Shown piece after piece: positions 37,789 to 50,600 of a stretch of DNA of 64,000 bases (positions are counted from its first letter, which is position 1; each line of letters begins with the position of its first letter). Under the pieces are notes generated by a model. That model was given only the letters and a program-made list of their open reading frames with translations, was not told the DNA's origin and searched no databases. Where the stretch lies: the NCBI GenBank assembly GCA_964023205.1, contig OZ026837.1, positions 14,733,479 through 14,797,478 on the forward strand. Reading direction: 5' to 3'. The translations under genes were made by a program, and so were the position numbers. This DNA comes from Lutraria lutraria (lineage: Eukaryota; Mollusca; Bivalvia; Venerida; Mactridae).

Positions 37789-40700
37789 CTACCAATGGGC
37801 TTTATGATGATCAACCGTAGATTTGATGAATTCGATATGACTTGCGTAAAGTTCGAGTTTGCTATCAATATCCATCCACTGTACATTGACGGCATCATCA
37901 CCTGTAATCATAAACAGTAATCAAAGTACTGAAAGCACTCATGGAAACTGAACTAACATAAACTTGCACTGCAACATGGAACGGGAACTAGTTTAATACT
38001 TGCATGGCGGATGAATAAAAAAACAAAGTACTTTGGTCTGCATCAAAATTCATGCACGTCGAGTGACTGACTGCTATGGAAAGCTGAACTATCCTTCACT
38101 TTACAAAAATGGTAAATCGCCAAAATAAGGTATTCTTAAGACTAGCAAAAAACAGACATGTTTTTAGTTACTTCACCAAAAAGTAAGGCAGGCCAGTAAA
38201 AAATTATTTTCTACTTTTTTTCTACACATACTATTCATACTTTGTAGATACTGCCTGATTACATTGGTCACTCACTGTCACTGCCAACCAAACCTATGAA
38301 TAAAGGCTGACTTTAAATCCTTAGTTTCAATCTACAGAGTGCTTATTTACATCATAAAATGTTTATAATTTCAACTATTCCTAGGGCTACCTACCAATGT
38401 TCATGTTTCATTGAGGAATAGAGAATTTAATGTAGAGTATTGCCAAAGACAAGGATTGTACGACCTCTGATTTAGGAGTAATCGCTAAAACACACTCGTC
38501 CACCTTAAAATACAATGAAATAAAACTACATACAAACCTGCATTCAATTTGAAGCTACCTAAACCATCACCAGTATCATCATGGAAGTTAATAGCTTTGG
38601 TTTCCATCCAGCAATGGTCAGTATTACGTGGATCATCCACATAGCCTGAATAAATCTGCAGAAAAAATTCATATCAAATCAATACCGGTAAATATCTACC
38701 CGAAACATTGTAAATATCAATAAGATTGTAAAAGAAAAATTATTCATAGGCATATGAGATAAAAACTCTACTGAGATGCCAGGAGTATTCAAAAGAGTGT
38801 AACCAGGGGTGTCAATAGAACCAAATTAAAATATAATGTGCAGCCAACCATTTTTACCAAACAAGAAGCCTTCAACCACATGGTTTCCATATTCAATATT
38901 GTTGTCACCCCTGGTAACTTAACATGTTAAAACAATAGTTGACACACAATAAGCATGCTGGTAAGCAAAAGCAGACAAACCAATGCTGCTTGTTGCAGAA
39001 AAACAACCTCACACTTTTCCTAGGAACCATAAGAATTTACATGTACTCACCTCACCTTTTGTACAGAACTTACAATTCACCCCACATCAAATTTATCAGT
39101 TTTATAAATTTCATGAAGTGCTACCTCGAAATTTATCAGTTTTGCATAAATTTCATGATCTCCGCCTCTGATTTATCACTTTTACATAAATTTCATGAAG
39201 CTCTGCCTCTGATTTGATCCATTATACATAAATTTCATGAAGCCCCGCCTCTGATTTGATTCATTATACATAAATTTCATGAAGCCCCGCCTCTGATTTG
39301 ATCCATTATACATAAATTTCATGAAGCCCCTCCTCTGATTTGATTCATTATACATAAATTTCATGAAGCTCCGCTTCTGATTTGATCCATTTTACATAAA
39401 TTTCATGAGCTCCACCTCTGATTTTATCAGTTTTACAAAAAATTCATGAAGCTCCGCCTCTGATCTGATCCATTTAACATAAATTTCACGTTGCTCCGCC
39501 TCTGTCCTGATCCATTTTACATAAATTTCATGAAGCTCCGCCTCTGACTTGATCCATTCTACATAAATAAATACTAAAACTTACAGTTTTCCCTTCATTG
39601 AAGAATGTCTCTATGTTTTTCTTTATTCTATCTTTTTCGTCGTCAGTAGCCTCGAAAGAATTCATGGCCTCTTCACCAAACTCACGCTTCAAAGTGGCGG
39701 TACGATTCTCACCAGGATCTACCATACCCTATTGAGTAAAGTACCAATATAGGGAAAATTCCAATAGTAATAAATAAGCTTAACAAAAGTTCAAGACCTT
39801 GAGCTTATGGGATGTCACCTTCGAGCTCACAAGATCTCTGAGTGAGCTCAATCGTAAAACGGAAAACATCAATACAATTTTTGATACAGACCACAGATAT
39901 TGAAAAAACAAGATTTAGTGTCAACAGAATCAAATTAAAAATCCTGAAAATCATATACAGCCAGCCATTTTACCAAACAAGAGGTCTTCAACCACATTGT
40001 TTCCTTTTATCTCAGTTTGTATTAAAGAAAATTCTTCAGAGTAGATTAAATTGACCATGACATTGCCATTTCTTGAGATATTTTCATCAAATAACTTTTA
40101 TTTTACTCAGAAATTATAGCTTGTTCTGGACAGATAAATCAGGAATTCTGGATTAATCCGGAATTTTGTCACCCCTGTAAATAGCAAGTAAACATTACCC
40201 CGGTCCCCGGGTAAATAATAAATAGTAGGTAAACATTACCCCGGGTAAAGCCCATTGACCACAATCTCTTCTTTCCACAGCAACAAACTGAAGAATAGGC
40301 TTTCCGTCAGATCCCAACACTATTTCATTGTTCTCATCGCGTTTCCATCTGTAGAAATAGAATATAAATGGTAATTAATAGTACATCCAAAGATTCTAAC
40401 ACGCTGTTTAAAAAAAAATATCATGGGGGCCACAAAAATTTTTCTTTCAATTTTTTTTAATAAGAGGGCAAAATCCACTTCAGCTACTTAAGACAATTTC
40501 ATTAAGAAATGATTGAAATTTTGCTTCAACTTCAAACATTTTTTGTGTTATGTATAATTTTTCAATAGTACATTTGATCTAAATAGGGCTGTCATATTTG
40601 CATACGTAGATCAACAAGTACACTTAGCCTTACAAATAACAGCAAATTTTTTCGAAAATATTCAGTTTGGACAATGCGTCAAGTCTGGTCCTTTCAGGGC

Positions 40701-42979
40701 CACCCCAGAGAATGGAGAGAAGATACAGGAGAACCGGTCATTTATATCCCTACCCTTATTTCAAATAGTTTTTCCTGGTTCTTTATTATTCCCGATGTAA
40801 AGCACTGATACATGCCTCACTCGTTTTCTGTGATTACTGTGGAATCATAAATTTTCGTTGGGGATTTAATTTCGTGGGTCGGCTCATCCACAAAATCAAA
40901 TCCCCACGAATTTAAATACAGAGATTAGGCATTTCTTTTCAAAAATCAAAATCCACGAATTTATGTCCCCACGAAATAGCCATTTTAGTAAAAACCACGA
41001 ACATTGAGCCCAACGAAAATAAATGAAAATACAGTATCTAAACACAGTACTTGACACTGAAAAAGCATGCATGTACTTGAAATATTGGAAGGAGTAGCCA
41101 AGAATTTAACTCACGACATTTCATTCAGTAATACAGCGCGTTACCAATAGACATCTGATCCACCCTCGGGTATCAAACATTTACATCCATGTATGTCAAC
41201 ATGGCACGCTTACATCCAAAATATTTGTATTTGTCCCCTGTGATAGCAGTTTTCTTAAGTCATTTGGTGGGGGGGATTTAGCTGTTTAAACAAGACTGAA
41301 TGAACAAAATAACGTTACCGGAAATGTGTAATTCAAAACATTAAAAATTTTCAAGACGAAATGAATGCAATAAAGACATACCTGGTAACTATGGGGTCAG
41401 CAGCATGGTTTGGGCCCCAACGACCTAAAGAACCCCTAGAAGTAATCCCTGTACGACCTTTTGGATTTCTGCAAAAATTCATACAATTCAAAAGTTGTAA
41501 AGAGCAAAATCCAAACTGTCATTATCAAAAAGTTATCAAACAATGTCTGAAAATCATTCTTATTGGCACTTTTCATCATATATTAAACAAGTAAATATAT
41601 ACTATTATACATACAGTCAGTCAAACTTGTGAACAAAAGCCACCCTTTGAAAAGACAAAATATTGCCTTTATTGACAAGTGGCCTTTATTCGGAGGTCAT
41701 TTTTGTAAAAAACTAGAACTTCAACAGGTGTAAGTCATTTTGATTTACAAGTTATTTATTCATTTCTGTTTAATGCTGTTTTTCTAAACAAAAATTTCAG
41801 TTGTATACTGCAGCCAATTCACCTAACTAGTTTTCCTGGACTGTATTCTAACCAGTACTAATTAACTTACAAGGAACTGGCAACTTCTCAACATGTGGAG
41901 GAACATCGACATTGTTGTCAAATTTTCATAGAAGGTAATGATTTGCCATGACTGGGTACCGAACCCATCTCGCTGGGTTACAAATCTAGCGCACTAACCA
42001 CAAGTTAAAGTCTGAAAACAGCCAATCTGTGAAAGAAAGAATCGGACAAGACATTGTAAACAAACCTTGGATATCCATCCACGACCTCATATGGTCCTTC
42101 ATAACTTCTTCTATCAATAATCTCTTTAGATGTGATAGTATCTTTTTCATTGAATGGTAAACCGCTGTAACATGATACATAAACACAGTATAAAAACAGT
42201 ATAACAGAAAAAGTCAAACAAATGGTATCAATTGGTACTGATACATTTTCAAAATGTGGGGAAAATCCCTGCTATTAGTTAGTTGTCATTTCATTTTGAA
42301 ATTAACATTCATGAAGTATAACTTCAAGTGAAATTCAAAGTTTACCCAAGCTATTCTTAATAGCAGGACAATGTTCACATACATGTAAATTTAACGGTTA
42401 ACCTACTGTTTGACAGATATACCCAACAGTCTTAATCTTACATTAGTACTCTCAAATTCACCATTCAATCTCAAAGAAATTAAAAAAGTACTGAACATTT
42501 ATAGTAATCACTTTGCAGACACTAAATACAAGCAGTTTTAACTTCACTTAAAACAATTGAATAGACTATTTATTTGTTCAACTGAAAACTTACCTCGGAT
42601 CAAGAGGGTCAGCCCAGTCAGGTTGACCTGCTACTGTTTTACTGGTAAAATCCACTGGAGCATACTCAGGAAATTCAACGTCCCATGGTACTTTATCATC
42701 CGGAAACGCAAATCTGTGTGTATCAGTGGTACGTGGATACACTTTACATCTAGCTTTTACATGAACACTCATAATTAATGGTGCAGAATAAAACAGTCTA
42801 ATATGAGGTACAACTAGACCGTGAGATAAATTTTTTTCTTTCTGTTGATGAAGATAATGTGGATTCTGGTCTGTTAGTGTACAAGCAGAACCATTCCTTA
42901 CAATTGATAGCCTAGATATCTTCAATGATGACTGCTGTATCACTCCACTATGAGCCAACTTAGCAACACTTTGTCCCAT
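37789..42979 (-). CDS. NUDT9: ADP-ribose pyrophosphatase, mitochondrial (NUDT9), seven coding exons
   Basis: Exons 42594-42979, 42066-42164, 41382-41468, 40240-40348, 39585-39728, 38538-38655 and 37789-37901 join to 351 residues; human NUDT9 has 350. The enzyme cleaves ADP-ribose to AMP and ribose 5-phosphate, mainly in mitochondria. The first ~35 residues are basic and lack acidic residues, like a targeting peptide. Conserved blocks are [54 protein letters not shown], the Nudix helix LKREFGEEA (with the catalytic REFGEE rather than the inactive form of vertebrate TRPM2), [16 protein letters not shown], and [20 protein letters not shown]. The start is Met42979: a good 3' splice site (TTCTCTTTCAG) ends just before it, so the Met at 43003 lies in the intron and a noncoding first exon near 44408-44490 is inferred. 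It is head to head with the membrane-protein gene. Confidence 0.96.
39101..39568. repeat. 42-bp tandem repeat array in a NUDT9 intron
   Basis: About eleven units of roughly 40-42 bp follow the pattern TACATAAATTTCATGAAGC, then YCCGCCTCTGATTTGATCCA. The best copies are exactly 42 bp, so the array reads in frame as a 14-residue repeat on the minus strand. That is a by-product of unit length; the array begins just inside the intron after the Nudix-box exon. Confidence 0.95.
40848..41041. repeat. MITE with ACTGTGGAATCAT-type ends
   Basis: The left end TACTGTGGAATCATAAATTT-TCGTTGGG and the reversed right end TACTGTATTTTCATTTATTT-TCGTTGGG are inverted. Inside, CCACGAA and TTCGTGG motifs repeat. 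TA flanks suggest a Tc1/mariner-related MITE of about 190 bp. It lies in a NUDT9 intron. Confidence 0.75.
41612..41710. repeat. MITE, TACAGTCAAACCTGTG family (copy 5, truncated)
   Basis: It starts ATACAGTCAGTCAAACTTGT and continues AAAGCCACCC...TTTATTGACAAGTGGCCTTTATTCGGAGGTCAT. The right end is missing. It lies in a NUDT9 intron. Confidence 0.7.
41944..42008 (-). repeat. tRNA-like sequence in a NUDT9 intron (SINE head or tRNA pseudogene)
   Basis: On the minus strand it reads ACTTGTGGTTAGTGCGCTAG, then a B box GGGTTCGGTACCC, the spacing expected of a tRNA A and B box. Acceptor-stem pairing is poor, so it is more likely the head of a SINE than a functional tRNA. Confidence 0.5.
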
Positions 42980-43018
42980 TAACTGAAAGAGAAGGCGTAT
43001 CATGCATTGAAATTCAGA

Positions 43019-43257
43019 CCCGCCTCCGAGGTCGAATGGTTATGGTCAGTGACTTCAAATCACTGTAACCACTCACTGAAAGAGGGTCGTGCCCCACTAC
43101 CGACCATGTCTCTTTGTGAGAAAGTAGGCAGTGGCTTATGGAGGATTTGAGTCTAGTACTGGTTATTCCCAAGAACGATGGTTATATGAACTGTCCGCCA
43201 CATATGACTCTGACTGTTGAAATGGGGCGTAAACTCGATATAAACAAACAAACAAAC
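43019..43257 (+). repeat. tRNA-derived SINE (family A), full copy with AAAC tail
   Basis: It shares GTGACTTCAAATCACTGTAA, CTCACTGA-AGAGGGT, GAGAAAGTAGGCAGTGGC and AGTCTAGTACTGGTTATTCC with 31771-31998, and ends in repeated AAAC units (AAACAAACAAACAAAC). The B-box region is degenerate (GTCGTGCCCC), so this copy is probably inactive. It lies in NUDT9 intron 1. Confidence 0.85.
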
Positions 43258-44407
43258 ATTGCAATTCCTGATGTGATTCTAGCAAAAATTCCCAACCACA
43301 ATGAATTAAATTGGACATAAGGGCAAGGATCCAAAAAGGTCACTTAGATAAAAGGAAACATACATCAAAGTATTTTACTCATATATGTTTATAAATTGAT
43401 GTTATTTCTTATTTCTACTTATACAGTTGGTATTTAGATTTTGCCTTTTTAGTTACCGGTAGTGGCCTTTTTGGTAGAAATGCAGTTCAGGGCAGCACAT
43501 TTGAGACAGTCATATCAAAGATGGTCCAATTTTAATTGTATATACCACACAGTAATATGAAAAATGTGCGAATAAGATATATCGTGAATACAATACCCAA
43601 TTATCATGTAAAGTAATCTTTTTAAACTGGTGTTATACATTTGTATATACAAATCACATGTAAAACAAGACATGATATAAAATGAGACGAGTCACATACT
43701 ACATCATAATTAATTTATGTATCCATTATTAAATATAAAACTGACACGAGGAAGGACTTGGCTTCACACTTATTGACCTAACCCATCTTTCCTTTTTACC
43801 AATTATAGGTGTAAAGCCAGGGGAATAAACATATAAATATTGGCTTGCTATCTAACTCATTGGTTCTTTTCCTGTATATGATTATGACATCGTTCAATAT
43901 ACATGTAACTATATATTATATATATATATACATAACTGGACCATCATGGAACTGGACACGTCTTCGACTTGGACCGTCTCAGTAGGGACATGTCATAGAA
44001 ATGTGTAGCCTTACCAGACACCTTTGGTAGGCTTAAGTAAGTCTTTATGAAATAGATTTCGCAATGAAGGCTTCCGCTGTGTCAGCAACAATCAGAGGAA
44101 ACATCGAATTCAACGCCACTCTCCATGAAGTGCTACGTCATAAGCAACAGTTAATATGTAAAGCAATTTCTCACCACAAAATTAATGAAATGATGTCTGA
44201 TGTCAATTTATTTGTGAAACTAGCAATCATTTTTTCAACATCTTCACAAATGTCAAATCATCAAATGTGGGATAAGTATAAAATTACTAAACAACATGGC
44301 AATTCTACAATAAATAATTAATATAATGATGTAATGAACGAAAGAAACAATAACATAACGCTATCATTAATTTGAGGAAACTGAATAAAACATGTGTAAG
44401 CGCATAC

Positions 44408-44641
44408 CTGAGAAATGTTTACCTGTCAAACTAAAGGGAGACTATTACACTTCTAATAGAGTGATCTCCCTTGATAAACAAGAAGCCATCGTTAGAGTGC
44501 GCTTTTTAGACTGGTTTGCAATTTTTGAAAATTTACCAACATTTCGGCCGTCATTTTATTTATAATAAAAAACAGTCTGTCCGCCAAATTTCAACAACAA
44601 AGATCTGTCAATTTTTACAAATTTATAGGTTTTACCTCATA
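44408..44641. promoter_or_regulatory. Bidirectional promoter and inferred 5' exons of NUDT9 and the membrane-protein gene
   Basis: On the minus strand, two good splice donors (CAGGTAAAC at 44423/44422 and CAGGTATGC at 44408/44407) would end a noncoding first exon of NUDT9. AGAGTGATCTCCCTTG at 44458-44473 is, reversed, CAAGGGAGATCACTCT, matching 14 of 16 bases of the motif in the TMEM134/MIF promoter. A second inverted partial copy (AAAGGGAGACTATTACAC) lies at 44433-44450. Transcription starts are inferred, not seen. Confidence 0.5.
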
Positions 44642-47600
44642 ATGGCCAATTTTTATGATCTCATCCGTACTGCTGCCTTGGTAATAGGTCTTGGGTGCTC
44701 AGCTCAACAGGATAGAAAAGCCTGGATATGGTCAGACTCTGTGCTGTGGGCGACCTATGGTCTGGCTCTTTTTGTATTTCCTGGTTCCTTGGTAAGAATA
44801 TTTACTGTTCCAAAGATTCTTGAAATCTAGCGTTTACCTCTTCAGACCTCCATACCAGTGAGGTTGTTAATCACATCACATGATTTTGAATGTCAGCCTT
44901 GACGCATGTCACTTTCTGATTATACTGGTCGCCCCTATTACCGCTTGCCACTTCACCAACCTTAAAAGTTAAAGTGCATGATAGTGCAAGTCTGCAATCA
45001 TACAACCATTTAATCCTCATAAACGATTCATACAGTATTGATTTTTGCTTTTAGACTCCAGGGCCCGTATTCACAAACGTTCTTAGTTATCCGAGTTAAC
45101 AATTTTCTTTATCTTAGATTTTGACTAAGACATAAGAAATTTCTTAGTTTTCCTCTTAGATTTATTCTAAGCGTAAACTAAGACGAAATAATTCTTAGTT
45201 TGAAAAAAATCTTAGTTTTGAAAATTTACCGTTGTCAGGGGGTTTTCCACGGAATTCCCATACGTCATAACTTACGCCTGTGTTTAAACTGGCGATCAGT
45301 TAAACCTATCGTACATTTTCTGCAATTTTACGGATACGTTTGGTACTTTTTCAGCCGCAAAATTGTGCGGATGTCACAAGTATAATTGTTGGTCAAATTT
45401 GCAGAATACAAACAGGTTCCTTATAAACAGGGTCACTGATATATCAATTAAAAATCCTTTGGCGGTATTGTGAACAGTCAAATTAATGTTTTTGACATTT
45501 TCTGAAGTATGCAGTAATTTGGTAAAGTTTAAGCAACAGAAGTATCAAAAATACAAATACGCAACAATAGGCATCAGAACTGAGGCAACAAATCGTAAAT
45601 GAAAAACGAATTTTGTTATATGGTACATGTATACGTTGTAAATGCAAATTGTGTAAATTTAAGTTACAAGTCTTTATGTTGTACAGCAAGAATATGGTTT
45701 TACGATGACTCCTAATTCAATTTCAATATTGTACACATTAAGTTCTTAGTTGTGTATTCAATATGTACGAGGGGACACACACAAATTATTTAACTTGACT
45801 TGTGTCTACCTTTCAAAATCGCCAGAATAGAAAGTTTGCTGTGGTTCTAAAAACTAAAACACTTTTTCATGCCTGTGATTATCAAACATGAAAGAAACCC
45901 ATGCACAAAAAAATGACCTGAAACCATCAGAAATCTTTTTGTAATTACTGATAATGTTACATTCAAGCAGTACGTCACTTTCACTATTACAGCTATGATT
46001 ACCATCAATTTTATCAAAGAATTCTATTTTAGATGATCATTTGAATTTTTTTAATGAGTCACAAATTTCAGTAACCACTCAGATTTGCAATATATTACTT
46101 AAAACAATATTTCAAATCACAATTTATCAGAAATAGTGTTTCAAATCTGCACATATCTTCCATTTTAACAACTACCTATTTAATTTCAATTCTGAGGTGT
46201 TAAATTAAAATGATAATACATTCAAATGCAATTCAAGTAGCATTGATCACTCATGTTTTCAATTGACTCTAACTATGAACTATGTATACATGTATATATT
46301 TAATTTACTGTCTGTCTGGTATATTTCTGCTTACAATAGCATTACTCACATGAGATTTTTGACAGTGTGTGATTACTTACAACAGCAGAGGCTCAGCATG
46401 GTTGTAGAATGTGTCATCTAAAACTGAACATTAATGATTAATAACAAAAAACATCCGATTCAGTTGTGCAATAATTTATCGTACATTCATACAAAAGCAG
46501 GTTATAAAGATTACTGATTTCATTTACTTCATTGACTTCATATTGTCAAGGATACAACTGCATGTTTACTTGTAGTTTCAAAATAGCTTATACCTGTCTT
46601 ATTCTCTATTCAACAATCTGCACAAAAGAAAACATAAGTTTTAATTCATGACATACTAAAAGTCACAATGTAGTACTTGCATAACAGCTGGTACAAACTT
46701 TATAACAAGGTGCGCATTCAGAACAAAATGTATACAAGGTAATAAAGATTTAGGATTAACAGTTGTCTCTTGATTTCATGTTCATATAAAAAATGTATAC
46801 AGCAAAACAGTAGTTGAATCCATATTATGAACTGTCTATGTCTTAATTAATTAATGTCATCATAAATGGTTACATGAAGTCCTCAAAAGAATCTGTGAAT
46901 ACAAAGTACATCATTTCAATTCATGTAATGGCTTCATTTTTTATACATGTACAAATACAAGTGAAATATCTAAAATAATGCAATTTTAGGTAACTATAAT
47001 TTTATAAAGATTAATGATTAATAAGTAATGATAAAACATACTTTCAATGAATTGTAATAAAATAATGAGTTTATGCATTTTTTATTCTTTTTAAACAAAT
47101 TGTTAGAAAAACAATGAATGAAAATGATTATATCTTATAAATTGCTACATGTTGAGTCGATCAGCAATATCATGTTTGATGTCAACCTCAAATGTTTTGA
47201 TACAGCATTTTTCTGTAAAGTCATGTTGGAACCTGTTTACATAGCCCAACCCACAAATACTCGCTGGTATACCAGCGAGAGTTACGCATTTTTAACGACA
47301 GAAAACTATGTTGTTAAAAAGTGCACAATTCATGAAATTAGCCATTTAGTATCCGTATTCTTCATAGATATAGAAAAATAAGGAGTTTGACGTAGCATCC
47401 GTATTCGTTTTGTTTTTATCTAAGTAAATTTCTTAAAGTTAAGACACCTCGTACCTTGACTAAACTTTTAAGATAAAAATCGCCGATCTAAGAATTTTTC
47501 TAAGATTTTGTTCACTCTAAGACGAAAGTTAAGAAAAATCTTGCAAAGTTAGTAAAAATTGGCGAAATCTAAGATAATTTAGATATTCTTAGATAATTTG

Positions 47601-50600
47601 TCAACTTAGTTAGTTTGTGAATACGGGCCCAGAACCATAGCCCATATGTCTAATTCAACCTTGTTGTCATAATTAATAAATTTTCATTCAATTTCAATAA
47701 TCAATATATATATATATAAGGTAATGGTTTTGTTTATTATAGTGTCACCCCTATTGAAAGGGCCAGCCAAGTTTGCTTATGAGACACCTATCTTTTGTTT
47801 GCATAGTACCTCCCGAATCCCATTTCTTTTTGCTGGGCGCATGGCTAAGATGGTCCTATGGTAACTATTATTTAACTAGCTTGCGTCTCACCAACCGACT
47901 GCATCAGTTCATGTAAACCTGTCTCCACTGGGGTTCGAACCTTTGATCTTCCTCTCTGAAGACGGACACCCTAACCATTTAGCCACGGTTGCAGTTATTA
48001 TATATTATCAAACAATTTTTATAGTTTCCAGGCAGTGAATCTGCAGTGATGTCATATGTGACGAGAATGTTTGCTTCTCTGCTGCTTGGTTTGTCAGCGT
48101 CATGGTACTTGTCTCGTAAAACCAGAGATGAAAATGTGATTGGTGCCTATCTGTGGGCAAGACTTGTAGTAAGTATTTCTTGAGTTACCTGCTTGGTTTA
48201 ACATGCTTTTTTTTATAGGATTGGTCATTGCTAGGGCACAGGTCTGCAATACAACTGTGGGTAGATCGATACACAATGTATATTATATTTCAATACAATT
48301 ATACATTGTGTCTAAAGGAACATCCTTTAATGATAATTGCTTAATTGTATTGAAGTTTTAATTTGAAGAACATGTGAATTTAATCAAAACAACAATCAAA
48401 CACTGATTGGTTATTACAGTTTATCATGAACTATTCATACAGAAAATCTTACTAAATGGGTAAAAATGTGTAGGGATTCTTGTTGTTGTCTAAAGTTATG
48501 TTCTTCTTAATCTTATGAAGGGAAAACATTTTATTGTTTTTACTTTTAGGGCAGTATACTGTTTGTTTTGGTAGCAAGTTATTTTTGCGTTAACTATGGA
48601 GACAAATTCTCTGAGAAGGTAATTATTGTATTTATTAAGTTTTTATTAATCAATTTGACAATATAGACAAATATAACATTACCCCATACCATTTTATGAT
48701 TGTTTATCAATACCAATTTCCTTTAGTCTGATTATGTAAAGATTGACTTTAAGGGCACACTTAGTTTCAGGAGTTCTTTTACTGTTAAAGAATATGATGC
48801 TGAATGAATGATTGTCAGCGTCTTCCACTCGGAGAATATTAAAGCTAAATTTTTCCCCCCAAAAAAATATTTCCTCTATTTGCATTGTGAATATTCTCCA
48901 AGTTTGCCTCTTTCATGTAATTTTTCCCCTTTTACTATTTGTAATGTGACTGGTATATACTGCATTTTAGTGAGCACATTGTCTTTACGCCATTTTATAT
49001 GTATTTTCATTTTTCGGGGAGTATGCCAAATGTGTCTGCTCCTCTTAATGTGTGTAATGAATATATTCAGTCTGATGAAATTGTAGGAAATTTACTTTCA
49101 AGTTTGATCTGTTATGTAAAGGGCAGCTATTTTACAAAGTTTATGTTGGTTCTGTAACAAGAAAATACATAATACCAGGGATTTTTTGGTGGTGATTTTA
49201 TTTTATGAGTTTATTATCATCACTATTGTTAGTAAATACCTAATTCTACAACTGTTCTATTGGAGAATAAGAAGAACATGTTGAACATTGTAAAATTGTA
49301 GTTACACATTTTTTCCCAATTTTTATTAAAACACTGTGAACATTCGGTCATATTCCCAAAATACTGAAAAAAAACCTGAATGCACAGTTGTTTGTTTTCA
49401 GAGTCTGTATTTTGATATGGTTGCCTTTGCTATGTTGCTGTTAACCACTGTGTATCAACTGTGGAGAGGCGAATATCGTGTCGGTGGACGAGAACAGAAA
49501 GGAAACGTCAGCGTATTGTGTCGAGTGATCTTCATTATAACTTTCATGTCGGGCATCGTACAATTGGCTTACCCATCATTCTTCTTTTCTTTCAGGGTAG
49601 GTAATTTTTTTTCTAGAGAATACACCACTGGGAACCAGGTTCACTAGAATTGATCCATCATGTATTGTGATTGTTAGGCATGAAACTTATTACACAAATT
49701 AATTTTTTTTGTGATGGAAGTCTTGAAAAGAAATACTAATTTTTACAGTTACCTGACCAAAATTATGAAAATATTTAGGGTTGGTAGGTTAAAAGACTTA
49801 TATTGTTGAAATATGTGGTACGGCTTGTCACTGGATATTTTCATTCTTTGGATTAGCTAATTTTATAGTCAGTGCGAAAGTATTTAATGTTATCATGATG
49901 GTTGCTTGCATCTTTTTGTTGAGAGGTTGACACAATGTGATTATTTTGGATATTAAAGTTTTCATAACCCCAACATTATGTAATGAATGATATTGAATGG
50001 TTTGGGTATGTATTCATGGAAATTTCATGAATACTTTCAGTACTTTGATATTTACTGGGCTTAATAACTGATATGTCATGTATACAATGTAGCGACTTTA
50101 TTTGTTTTTGTTGACTACTGATATAATTGTCATTTTTGTATTTTGTTAATTGCAATAGAATTGGTAAGATGATATAAAGTATACGATACTCTATATGGTT
50201 ACAGTTAAAGTGACTTCCCGGTTAAGCTGTTGAAGTGTTGAGATATTCTCATGAGTCGATTATTTTATTTATATGATTATTGATTTTCTTATAGAAAATG
50301 GACACCATGGAAAGCTTAACTGTTCGTCTTTGTGGATGTATGAGTGTTGGTTACTCATTAATCTGGATGTTGGCTACAAGTTTCCGTTATGATGAGGATA
50401 GGGCGTCACTCTTCCTAGCTAGCATGATTGTAAGTATTTACATGCTGTCTCTGTCATCTTAAGATGCTTTAAATTAATATTCTTCAGTAAATCCAATTTA
50501 ACTACTGTATTACTCTAAATTGTTTACAATAAATTGTCTGAAAATATTTACTGTGTTTGTGAGTTTACATAAATTTAGGGTTACTGAATTGGTATTATGT

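Noticed and set aside
41944..42008. Functional tRNA gene
   Set aside because: A and B boxes are present but the acceptor stem does not pair well and it lies within an intron alongside other SINE pieces.
42980..43003. Upstream in-frame Met (43003) as the NUDT9 start
   Set aside because: A strong 3' splice site (TTCTCTTTCAG) lies between it and Met42979, so those codons are most likely intron; Met42979 also gives the family's usual length.
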